35,461 nt of DNA, taken from NCBI GenBank assembly GCA_009602725.1, contig WELB01000096.1, forward strand, positions 332,433-367,893, written 5' to 3'. Source of the DNA: Spirogloea muscicola (taxonomy: Eukaryota > Streptophyta > Zygnematophyceae > Spirogloeales > Spirogloeaceae). The notes under the pieces are model-generated. The model was not told the DNA's origin. It searched no databases and worked only from the letters and a program-made list of their open reading frames with translations. This document shows, one piece after another, positions 11,939 through 25,477 of the stretch. The translations under genes were made by a program, and so were the position numbers. How positions within the stretch are numbered: position 1 is the stretch's first letter; each line of letters opens with the position of its first letter.

Positions 11939-12257
11939 CTAGGTTGAGGGTCGGCTGTCGTAATTATCAGACGATAGAGCGGAGCAAGCAAGACTAAAAT
12001 CCCAGCTTCGATGGCATGTCGCATTCTAGAAGTAGCTGCGCTTGGAAGCGGGCATCATAGCACCGCGGCTTCCTGTACTCCTCCTTTACACACTCCCCTT
12101 CCCTACGAAACACTGACCACTCATCATTCGCTATCACCATACGCCCAAATTTTCTTCCTCACCTGCTCCAGTACGACCTTACCTCCCTTTCGATCGCCAA
12201 ATTCTATTCAGAATCCCAGTATTCGCTTTGGGCCGTAGAGTGTCAGCCCCAGGTACG
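11939..12257. other. gap where LIG4 core exons should begin
   Basis: If LIG4 were complete, the OB-fold and nucleotidyltransferase exons (KxDG lysine motif, EGLVIK-type motif) would follow here on the minus strand. None is readable in any frame. Retroelement repeats begin at about 12258. Either the gene ends here or its 5' half was displaced by the repeats. Confidence 0.45.
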
Positions 12258-12880
12258 CACATGAGAAGATGACACGTAGAAGACACGTTCTTTTGTCCGT
12301 TCCTTTGGGCTGGACTTTCACAGCCACCAGTCAATTCGGCAGCGCTGTCCTCAGCTTTTGGTCTGGTCTGGTCTCAAAGCCATTGCCTGAAGTTGAAGCT
12401 GCTGCTTATTTTGAAAAAGCAGCAGCTCTGCGGAAGGGGAACGATGAAGAAAGCGCGGCCACATTGACTGGTAGCTGGGAGAGGCCAGCCCAGAGGAATG
12501 CGCAAGGTCTGAAGGAGCTGGAGTGCTAAGGCGTACGACATCAGCAAAGGGACGCTCAGTAATCTCTAGTCAAAAGATGCAAGTCGGAATAGCTCGCAGG
12601 GCGATGGGTTGGACCAGCCCAAAGGAGAAGGCGGGCGCGGCGCGCGCAAACGGAAGGGATGAATGGAAAGAAGAGGAGTGCTCTTGCTTGCCTTGCTCTT
12701 GCTCTTGCCTCTCACAGCCACCGCTGTCACTCTGGAAGCGCTGTTCTTGCTTGGAGGTGGCGGTGGCTAGATGGACAAGCCAAGTTGCGACGAAGACGTT
12801 TAGGGGAAGCGACAAGCTTTGCTATATGCTCATTAGAAGATGGCAGGCGGCGCAGGAGATAGCGGCAGCAGGAAGTCCTC
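12258..12880. repeat. patchwork of LINE 3' tails
   Basis: Plus-orientation hairpin TTTGGGCTGGACTTTCACAG at about 12303-12330. The minus-orientation tail at about 12470-12600 (GAGGCCAGCCCAGAGGAATG, then CAGTAATCTCTAGTC) parallels the 3' end of the copy at 25.48 kb. A GGTTGGACCAGCCCAAAG hairpin follows at about 12606. These are 5'-truncated tails in opposite orientations. The CTCTTGCC-rich stretch at 12680-12730 is low complexity. Confidence 0.6.
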
Positions 12881-12892
12881 GATAGAGTCATC

Positions 12893-14452
12893 CAGTGCAG
12901 CGCTTGGTCTCCCCAGGGCCTGCCAGCCCTCCTGCGCCTGCCCTCGGGCTGTCAGACACCAGCTGGGGGCTTCATCCTCCTCGGCGCCCCCATAGGCTCC
13001 CCAGCCTTTGTGGTGGAGCAGCTCCAGGCTCGACTGCAGGAGCACCTCCGGCCGGCGGACCGCCTCCACATGCTGCAAGACATGCAGCTGGCGACCGCCA
13101 TGCTGACCAGGTGCATTGCCCACCGTCCGCACTACCTGGCCCGCGTCCTCCCTCCCTCCCCGGCGGTGAAGGCGGCGTACGCGGCTTTTGACTCCGGCGT
13201 TCTGGCGAGCGCGGCCTCTCTCCTGCAACACCCCGGCTTCCTCACCACACCAGCCGCGATGCTCCAGGCCAGCCTGCCTGTCAGTCGTGGCGGTCTGGGC
13301 TGCCGCCCAGTCGCCCGCGTTTGCGAGGCCGCCTACCTGGGCAGCTGGGCCCAGGTCGCCGCACCCATCAGCCGGCGGTTCCAAGCGCACGGCATCCGCA
13401 CCATGGAGCGGGTGGTAGCTGAAGTGGAGAGCGGCTCGTTGCCTTTCCAGGCTGCTCTCCGCGCTGCCCGCGACGCGCTCCTGGCGGCCCACCCCGACAT
13501 GTCGAAGCAGGTCGTCCCGTTCATCCACCTTGCGCACACCCCCGACCTGCGGGCCCAGGCCCGCTACACTGCGCTGGTGGACAAAGCGGCCTACGACCAG
13601 TTGGTGGAGCTCCTTCCGCCGCACGACACCCGAGGGCGCGCCCGGCTCCTCTCCGCCTCCTCCCCTGGGGCGGCGGCGTGGCTAGCAGCACTCCCCATCT
13701 ACGCGGCGCTGACTATTCCAGACGCGGTATTCAGGACGGCGGCCCACCGGCTCCTCGGCCTCCTCCCTCCCTGCCTCATCGGGGTCCAACAGTGCGAGTG
13801 CGGTGCCCGCCACGATGACCCTGCGGCGTTGGCGGCCCACATGCTCCGCTGTGCACACGGGGGCGAGCGGACAGGTTCGCACGACCTCCTGCGAGACGCC
13901 ATGCAGGGTGTGTTCCTGGAGGCCGGCTACAAGGTGGCAGTGGAGAACTCCACGATAATGCCCATCCTGCGGGGCGCCGATGGACAGCTTCACACCCGCC
14001 GCGCGGACCTCGTTGCCATCCCGCCCGGAGGAGGTCCGCGCATCATCGCTGATGTGGTAATTGCCGATTGCGTTGATTCGGCCAACCCCGCGAGGTCCGC
14101 GACGCTCGTCGGGCACGCGGTCGCTCTGGCGGCTCGGAGTAAGGAGCGCAAGTACTCTGACCACCCTCCAGGCGATGCCTTCGCGGCACTGGCCATTGAC
14201 GTACACGGGGCATTTGGCAGTGGCTGGTTGGATCTCCTCCAGCGGCTTGCCCGGGAGGCCATCGAGCGGCGGCAGGGTTCGCCAGGCTTCAATGCTGCCG
14301 GCTCCCTCTCGCAGGTCTTTCGGATGAGGCTGGCGGTCTCGCTGCAGCGCTCTTTGGCTCATGCGGTCCACGCTGCTTCCGGGTCTCGGCAAAGCGCCGC
14401 TTCTCCTGCTCCGAGTTACTCTGATCTGCTGTTGCTCACAAGTGGATACTGA
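12893..14452 (+). pseudogene. RLE-type LINE, RT thumb to C-terminus (5'-truncated)
   Basis: A single open frame of 519 codons begins inside the reverse transcriptase just after the YADD region (CSAWSPQGLPALLRLPSGCQ, homologous to the 27-kb copy). It ends at YSDLLLLTSGY. In order: thumb/linker helices (ASLPVSRGGLGCRPVARVCE); CCHC knuckle CECGARHDDPAALAAHMLRC at about 13793-13852; endonuclease with HTRRADLVAIPPGGGPRIIA, DVVIADC, SKERKYSDHP and ALAIDVHGAFGSGW; and the C-terminal block AGSLSQVFRMRLAVSLQR. D (RAD), D (IAD) and the K of KERKY are candidate PD-(D/E)XK residues. The first methionine in frame is at 13010, but the homology starts before it. The intact frame with a missing N-terminus suggests a recent 5'-truncated insertion. 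A near-identical copy lies at 22.24-23.53 kb (-). Confidence 0.85.
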
Positions 14453-14600
14453 GCAGCCATCTGCATCTCCCTCTGCACCATCTTGCACTTTGTAGTGTAG
14501 TCCTTTTTCAGCACCTCTTTCTTTGGCTTTGAACATTGTCCATTCTTTTTGGGTTGGCTTTGCCAGCCCCTCTTCTCAATGGGCGAGCACCTTCTTTTTT
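14453..14600 (+). repeat. LINE 3' UTR with hairpin
   Basis: Directly follows the TGA of the copy ending at 14452. It holds a pyrimidine-rich stretch, then TTCTTTTTGGGTTGGCTTTG and GCCAGCCCCT. The arms GGGTTGGC/GCCAGCCC form an 8-pair stem with one G-U pair and a 3-base loop. It ends in CTCAATGGGCGAGCACCTTC. The same order is seen in minus copies at 690-870, 22.1 and 31.2 kb, so this is the canonical element end. There is no poly(A) tail. Confidence 0.8.
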
Positions 14601-15740
14601 TCATCCAGCATCGGAGGGAGGATATCTTAGACGAGATGGGAAGCTGGCCAGGGGAGGGGATGGAGGATGCCTGTGAGAGCAGCTACTGTCTTGAATGTTA
14701 TAAAGGCCCCTGATTTCACCACTTTGTTCCTTTTGGGCAGGCCTTTTACAGCCATCGCCAAGTGTCGTAAGAGGTCCTTTACTTATCAAGGCAATGGCCG
14801 TGAAGTAGAATAAGTAAGCCCTCCCAGCAAAATTACGAGGGGCTCTTCCAAAGCGGGCGAGGGCTGTGGAAGTGCAGCCCCAAGTAGCACAATTTGATAT
14901 ACCAGGTTGGAAGTCACGCCAAAGCCCTGCGCCGCCCCTGCCCCGGGGGGGAGCTAGGCCAGGATTGTCGCACAGTAGCTCGGCATCTCGGGGCCGGCAT
15001 CTTTCTACCGTACGGCTGGCCCCCGGCCGGCAGCAGAATACTCACCTGGCACTTGCCGAGATGCCCTGCCGGCCAATGATAGCAAGTTATCGGAAGAAAG
15101 TACAGCCTTGGGGCGACGTGGCGCCACGGCGTGGCGCCGAGCGTCGCGGCGGGCGCCGCGTCTCGCGGCGGGCATCTTGCGCGCATCGCGAGGGTTCGCG
15201 GCGGCTCCGCGTGCGGCCATCTGGCCGGGCAGCTGATCTCGCCGCCGCCTCTCCCTTGCTCCCCATCTTCTCGTGGGCCTTTCCCATTCTTTTTCTCCGG
15301 GCTGGCTTTTCCAGCTCTCGCCCCCCTTTGGGCGCGAGCTTAATCTTTGTCCATCCTTGGCGGTTCTCAACGGGCTGGCTTCAAACAGCCCCCGCTCCTC
15401 TTTTGGAAGTGCCGCCTCTTCCTTGTCAGTCAATGAGCTGCTCCTTCATCTCTTCCTCATCCCTCGCATGCAACTCTCTCGAGACTGGGAGATGCTGGCC
15501 AACGCTAAAATTCATCTCTTTGCTTGATCTATGTGCTGTGCTCGCCTGCTTGCCTCCCCGGTTTCCCTTCCCTCTCTTCCTCCCTCAATCCCCCGGCTAA
15601 TTTGATCCTCGCCCACTCCTGGAAAAGCTCACACTTGAGAAGAGCTGCTACTTCCCTGTCGTTGATGCCTTCCTGGCCTGTCACAGCTTACCTCAATAAT
15701 ATCTTCCACGGCCGTCGCCCCTCTTGATGGAGCTTTCCCC
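14601..15740. repeat. GC-rich region with degenerate hairpin repeats
   Basis: Hairpin-like variants appear at about 14836-14885 (GGGCGAGGGCTGTGGAAG, then CAGCCCC) and 15283-15345 (TTTTTCTCCGGGCTGGCTTT, then TTTGGGCGCGAGC). Between them, around 15110-15240, a very GC-rich stretch is full of GGCGCC/GCGCC palindromes (GTGGCGCCACGGCGTGGCGC). Long ORFs on both strands here arise from GC bias, and I recognise no protein. Confidence 0.5.
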
Positions 15741-15793
15741 TCCTCTGGCGGCCCTGCCTAGTCCGGCAACACCCACCCCGGCTTAGCCCAGGC

Positions 15794-15821
15794 GGTGGCT
15801 GCTGGCGCGCCAGCAGCCACC
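15794..15821. repeat. 28-bp perfect palindrome
   Basis: A perfect inverted repeat centred on GGCGCGCC, with arms GGTGGCTGCTGGCG and their complement; it continues outward for a further 3-4 bp with one bulge. It lies about 310 bp upstream of the nuclease ATG. It could be a promoter element, a cruciform-prone site or a chance result of GC richness. Confidence 0.7.
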
Positions 15822-15955
15822 CGCCCGGGGCGGCGGCACAGCTCGATACGCCGCTTGCACCCGAAGCGGCGGATCTCGGCCCGCACAGATTTGCAACTTT
15901 TTCCGGGGCGGCTGGCTGCGGAGGAAAGGCGGGGCCCGCCCTAGTCCTCCCGGCT

Positions 15956-16040
15956 GCGGGGGGAGAAGGAGAGCGGGAGGACGGAGGGGAAGGCGGCGAA
16001 GGAGGAGAGAGAGAGGGAGGAGGGGGGAGGAGGAAGGCGG
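15956..16040. repeat. purine-rich tract upstream of the nuclease gene
   Basis: About 85 bases of almost pure G/A on the plus strand (GGAGGAGAGAGAGAGGGAGG-like), ending about 20 bp before a TATA-like box. GA/CT tracts are common in promoters of GC-rich algal genes; a role here is inferred only. Confidence 0.55.
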
Positions 16041-16060
16041 CTCGTAGCGAACGTCGGGGC

Positions 16061-16066
16061 TATAAG
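16061..16066 (+). promoter_or_regulatory. TATA-like box of the nuclease gene
   Basis: TATAAG stands 72 bp before the start codon at 16133, where the flanking sequence is GC-rich. A start site about 30 bp downstream would leave a 5' UTR of about 40 bp. The ATG lies in a good context (CCGCCATGG). This is sequence-based inference. Confidence 0.45.
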
Positions 16067-16132
16067 CTTGAGGGCCCAACTGAGCTGCTCAAGTGTCACT
16101 CACCCCGGCCCCTGGAAGGCCCAGCGCCCGCC

Positions 16133-20910
<4,778 letters not shown>

Positions 20911-22080
20911 TTCCTTCACCAATCTAAACTGCTAGTTCATCGTGCTGCAAAGATGATTGCTGTACTGATATCCGCAATGCTAGTTTTATTGTGCTTCAGA
21001 TGTGTTTTGCTGTGAGACTGTCAAGCAAGCCTAACTCGAGCTTGTGTCTGCTGCACAGGTTGAAACATGGTGTAGTGCACATTCGCTGCACAAGAAATTG
21101 CGCTCTTTGCTTTAACATCTCAAAGAGCCTCTGATAGAGCAATAAGAGTATTTGCAGAGTCGCAAACACGTTCCTACAAAGCCTATTGGGCTACCTCAAT
21201 TTTGTAGTTTCTTACTATGCAGAACCCTGCAGTCAGTTGGCACTAAAGCTTGGTTAATAATAAAAGTTGGAGATGGTATGGAATGAAAGAGTGTGGTCAT
21301 TTCATTAATTACATGTTTACCTTCAGTTTGTTACATGAACAACTTCGGTGATGTGAAATTTGCAATACGATATATGGTTGCTGAGAGTGCACAAAATATT
21401 GCAACAGTATGTGTTGTACCTGAAAACTAGCATCATGAGTTTGGCTGGGATAATCTTCTTTCAGCAGTCACTATTACGTACTCACCTACTAAGAGGATGT
21501 GACAGATAGAAAAAACCACCACATACTTGCACCTTAACTTTTCTGATACTTAAGTATTGCTCTGTTGTACTATGACCAGCTAAGAGGAGTTATACATATA
21601 TGTTATAAATATGCCTATAGTTAGAGACATACTCATGAGATGTGAACATCCAGAATTATTTGCAAACTTCTATTGATACAGTTCAGCAAACCACCCTTCC
21701 GAATATCTTAAACGACCAACAAAGTACATGCTATAGATAAATACTGTTGAATTTGCCCACAACTCACGGAGAAGATATATGCAAGACAACTATAAGGGAG
21801 AATGTCACGCTAAGCTTCCTGATGATATGTAAGAGCATCATAATGCAAAAGATTGCTGACGAAAGTAAACCACTGACCAAAGAAAACACAAATATGATGC
21901 TACAGCTTATGCGGAAGCTGATCTTGAACACTTACCGTTGAAGAAGTCCCCTTTGCCTGAGATGCCTAAGAGATATATAGTGTTAATGTTTGATACCGTT
22001 GCTAACACCAAAGTCGGTAATGATAATCGATGCCAGCCTGCAGGAATCGTAGCTAGCCTTCATGAAGTTGCAGGAATAGT
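20911..22080. other. AT-rich stretch without a recognised gene
   Basis: Downstream of the nuclease gene the sequence becomes AT-rich, in contrast to both neighbours. It should contain the nuclease 3' UTR. ORFs 21747-21941 and 21938-22255 show no family signature, and the end of the latter is LINE hairpin sequence. No tRNA or rRNA pattern was seen. Confidence 0.4.
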
Positions 22081-22084
22081 AGCA

Positions 22085-22478
22085 ATGGTCATGAAGAGAA
22101 GAGCTCGCCCATATAGAAGAGGGGCTGGCAAAGCCAACCCAAAAAGAATGGACAATGTCCAAAGCCACAGAAAGAGGTGCCGAAAAAGGACTACACTACA
22201 AAGCACGAGACGGTGCAGAGGGAGATTCAGATGGATGCTCAGCATGCACGTGTGAGCGACGGCAGATCAGAGTAATTCGAAGCAGGAAAAGCAGCACTCT
22301 GCCGAGACCCGGAAGCAGCAGCCATAGCACGGCCAGTGCGCGCGTGGATCGCATAAGCCAAAGAGCGCTGTAGCGAGACCGCCAGCCTCATCCGAAAGAC
22401 CTGCGCGAGGGAGCCGGCAGCATTGAAACCTGGCGAACCTGGCCGCCGCTCGATGGCCTCCCGGGCAAGCCGCTGGAG
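22085..22478 (-). pseudogene. LINE copy, C-terminal part and 3' UTR
   Basis: On the minus strand, LQRLAREAIERRPGSPGFNA and the AGSLAQVFRMRLAVSLQR block lead to a TGA at 22239-22241 (ending LTRAC rather than ..GY). The canonical 3' UTR with a GGGTTGGCTTTGCCAGCCCC hairpin follows down to about 22100. It is the 3' part of the copy that continues at 22829, from which it is separated by a nested insertion. It is very close in sequence to the copy at 12.9-14.6 kb. Confidence 0.8.
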
Positions 22479-22828
22479 AAAGAAAACAAATGCCGCTGGA
22501 GGGAAAGTGCTCGCCCACTGAGAATAGGGACGAGCTTTGGCGGCGGCCTCCGGCTTCCGTCAGGGCGACGTCTTTCCACCAGCTAGCTACTCGGATCGGC
22601 ATCTTCCTGTCTAGAGATTACTGAGCGTTCCCTGGCTGATGTCTTAGTCCTAGTCGTTCGCACTCAAGCTCCCTCAGACCTTGTCCATTCTTTTGGGCTG
22701 GCCTTTCCCAGCCACCAGTCAATCTGGCCGCGCTTCCTTCTTCTTCGAACAGGGGCTGGAAAAGCCAGCCCAAAAAAGAATCAACAAATGACGAGAAGGG
22801 GGCCAGGGAGAGAGAAGGCGCGCTGGAG
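22479..22828. mobile_element. nested insertion of two LINE tails, flanked by an 8-bp duplication
   Basis: The host LINE copy is cut within its endonuclease region. CGCTGGAG stands at 22471-22478 and again at 22821-22828, and removing one copy plus the insert restores the uninterrupted order seen at 14.23 kb. The insert carries a minus terminal motif (AGTGCTCGCCCACTGAG), a plus 3' tail with hairpin GGGCTGGCCTTTCCCAGCC (about 22694) and a minus hairpin (GGGGCTGGAAAAGCCAGCCC, about 22747). These are several truncated tails together. Confidence 0.7.
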
Positions 22829-23535
22829 GAGATCCAACCAACCACTGCCGAAGGCCCCGTGTACGTCAATGGCCAGTGCGCGGAGGCATCGCCTGGAGGG
22901 TGGTCCGAGTAGTTGCGCTCTTTACTCCGAGCCGCCAAAGCGACCGCGTGCCCGACGAGCGTCGCCGACTTCGCGGGGTTGGCCGAACCAACGCAATCTG
23001 CAGTCACCACATCAGCGATGATACGCGGACCTCCTCCGGGCGGGATGGCAACGAGGTCCGCGCGGCGGGTGTGAAGCTGTCCGTCAGCGCCCCGCAGGAT
23101 GGGCATGATGGTCGAGTTCTCCACTGCCACCTTGTAGCCGGCCTCCAGGAACACACCCTGCATGGCGTCTCGCAGGCGGTCGTGTGAACCTGTCCGCTCG
23201 CCCCCGCGCGCGCAGCGGATCATTTGGGCCGCCAGCGCCGCAGGGTCATCGTGGCGGGCACCGCACTCGCACTGTTGGACCCCGACGAGGCAGGGAGGGA
23301 GGAGGCCAAGCAGCCGGTGGGCCGCCGTCCTGAATACCGCGTCTGGAATTGTCAGCGCCGCGTAGATGGGGAGTGCTGATGGCCACGCCGCCGCCCCAGG
23401 GGAGGAGGCGGAGAGGATCCGGGCCCTCGGGTGTCGTGTGGCGGAAGGAGCTCCACCACCTGGTCATAGGCCGCTTTGTCCACAAGCGCAGTGTAGCGGG
23501 CCTGGTCTCGCAGGTCGGGGTGGTGCATGAAGGAC
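22829..23535 (-). pseudogene. LINE copy, knuckle and endonuclease region (broken)
   Basis: Minus strand from about 23535: DLRDQARYTALVDKAAYDQ, then a disturbed stretch (GTGCTGATGGCCACGCC region), then PDAVFRTAAHRLLGLLPPCL-type sequence. The CCHC knuckle and RTGSHDRLRDAMQGVFLEAG follow, then HTRRADLVAIPPGGGPRIIA, DVVTADC and KERNYSDHPP, after which the frame is lost by an indel near 22880. It is colinear with the copy at 13.53-14.25 kb. The inner D and K residues remain, but the frameshift and the nested insertion make it a pseudogene. Confidence 0.8.
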
Positions 23536-24950
23536 TAAGCTATGGTTTCTGCAGGCTGGCACCGATTACCAATTTGAACGAGTTCAGCATTCAGCAGCAT
23601 TGATTCTCCCCCAGTCCTCGAAAGCATGCCACTTCATGAAAAATCATAGGCTTTGCTCACAAGTGCCTGCTTATATAGTAAGCTGAGCTGAGGTGAGCTT
23701 GAAATAATTTGGTTATCACCTCCGTGTAGTTGTCCTAATCTCATGTTGCTTACTTGCACAAGTGAAGGCAGCAGCTTAAAAAATTGAGCAACATGGGACC
23801 AAGACAAGTACCCAGCAAAGGTGATAGCCAGAGGGGTGTTGGTCTCTTTTTGAGACTAACACCTGCCCTGTGGAAAACTTTCGTGTATGGAGGTATAGGC
23901 AAAAAGAACTGCACGATCTTGAGTCCTATATACATTTGGTACTCTCCCACGTCTTGAACCCCTTACGTTGAGATTCGTAGTCTTCCAATTTTAACACCTA
24001 AATGCCATTCACCAGTACAATCAACGTTGCCCACGGCGTGCTTTATTGTCCGTAAAAGCTGACAATTGCTCAAAGTACAGCAGTCCGCATACTAAGGTCC
24101 ATCGATGTTTGCATTATGAAATGCAAAGCTGATGCTTGCCGTGGTCGACACTGCAAATGCAGAGTTGCACATTTGACCTTTGTGGTGATTGAGCGTAATA
24201 TGCTGGCTACAGGTCACCACAATACTGGCAACATAGACCATGCATTGTCCTCCCATTGTGGACAGCGTGCCCACAAGCAGCAATCGCCACTGTCTCCAAG
24301 GCTTCATTGCAATCGTTGCAATCGTGCCAACAAGTAAAACTAGTCAATTGCGAATTGGTGGACCAGGGTGATTGTGCAAGTGAATGTGGTGTGTACTCTT
24401 TTTCTACGGCAAAGACATTGTCTACTCCCTAGTATAGCTGGCGACTGTCCTGTTTATCTCAATGCAAGTAATAGGCGTTGAGCATATGGGGCTAGGGCTC
24501 GGAGCGAGCAACCCTCTAATCGTGACCCTCAGCATGGCCTTCCCGAGCATTTGTGGAGTATCATGCCATTGCCACTGGCCGACTTCTCTACCAAAGCCAC
24601 TGGCTGGGCCTTGTCGACACAGACATCTTCTCTTATGTCTTCTTTCTTCCTCGGCTAGCATTTCACGGCCATCGGCCTTGGGGCAGCCACAGCATTCTCC
24701 TCATCAGAGGCTTCTCATTTACATCTCTACATGGGCTTACTGGGTGGTCATCCATAGCTACTTGTAGTACTGAGGTGGTTAGTCTGTCAAATCCGTATAA
24801 AGTCACTCGTGTGTACTAGGGTCCCCTTCACTTGTGTTTCTCAATTTGGTACCTCTCAGACTTGTGCTTTTGTTCTTCTAACAGACATTGTACTGGCTTA
24901 ATGTTGGCCTCTCTTCCATCATATGCTCACTGGGCGCCTTCCAAACAGAG
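23536..24950. other. 1.4 kb without a recognised gene
   Basis: Moderate GC, only short ORFs (up to 101 codons) without motifs, no hairpin units. It separates two LINE clusters. I see nothing that I can name in it. Confidence 0.4.
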
Positions 24951-24959
24951 GCTCCCCTC

Positions 24960-25477
24960 CGATTCTGCTTTGGGCTGGCCTGTCACAGCCATTGCCCCCT
25001 TTGTTCACATGCATTTACTCGTTGAGAAGTGCTCGTATGGAGACCTTCTCCACAAGCGTGAATTTGAAGCTAAGTGGGACTAGAAGCAGCTCTTCTGGGG
25101 GGGCGAAGCAAGGGCCGGGCTGACCTGGCACGAAGAAAGAGAAGCTCTCCGACAAGAAATTGAGCTCTTCCTGAGGGGCCAGAACGAAAGGGGGCAATGG
25201 CTGCAAACAGCCAGCCCAATATGACTGAACACAGTCTGACCTGGCGCAAAAAGAAACAGCTCTCCCATACCAGGGCAAGGGCTGCGAGTGGCCAGCCCAA
25301 CACAGTGTAGAAGGTCACAGAAAGGGGGCAATGGCTGCCAATGGCCAGCCCAAGGAGACTGAAAAGCAAAAACCGCTTCCAGATTGCAGCAGTGGCTGTG
25401 AGAAGCCAGCCCAAAGGAATAGACAAGGCCTGAAAGGGCCGGATGGCGCAAGAAGCAAAATACTAATCGCTGAGACA
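24960..25477 (-). repeat. tandem array of divergent 3'-UTR hairpins
   Basis: Four minus-strand units of about 60-75 bp. Hairpin cores stand near 25188 (GGCTGCAAACAGCCAGCCCA), 25268 (GGGCTGCGAGTGGCCAGCCC), 25329 (GGCTGCCAATGGCCAGCCCA) and 25391 (GGCTGTGAGAAGCCAGCCCA). A plus-oriented relative (GGGCTGGCCTGTCACAGCC) lies at 24971. Stems are kept while loops and spacers differ. The array is the 3' UTR of the LINE copy that ends at 25478. Confidence 0.75.

Noticed and set aside
12833-13624. 263-codon minus-strand ORF opposite the LINE
   Set aside because: It is the antisense shadow of the conserved plus-strand LINE frame, which has clear homology to four other copies.
15005-15433. Arg/Ala-rich ORFs around 15.0-15.4 kb
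   Set aside because: Open on several frames because of high GC; no motif, and part of the segment is a hairpin repeat.
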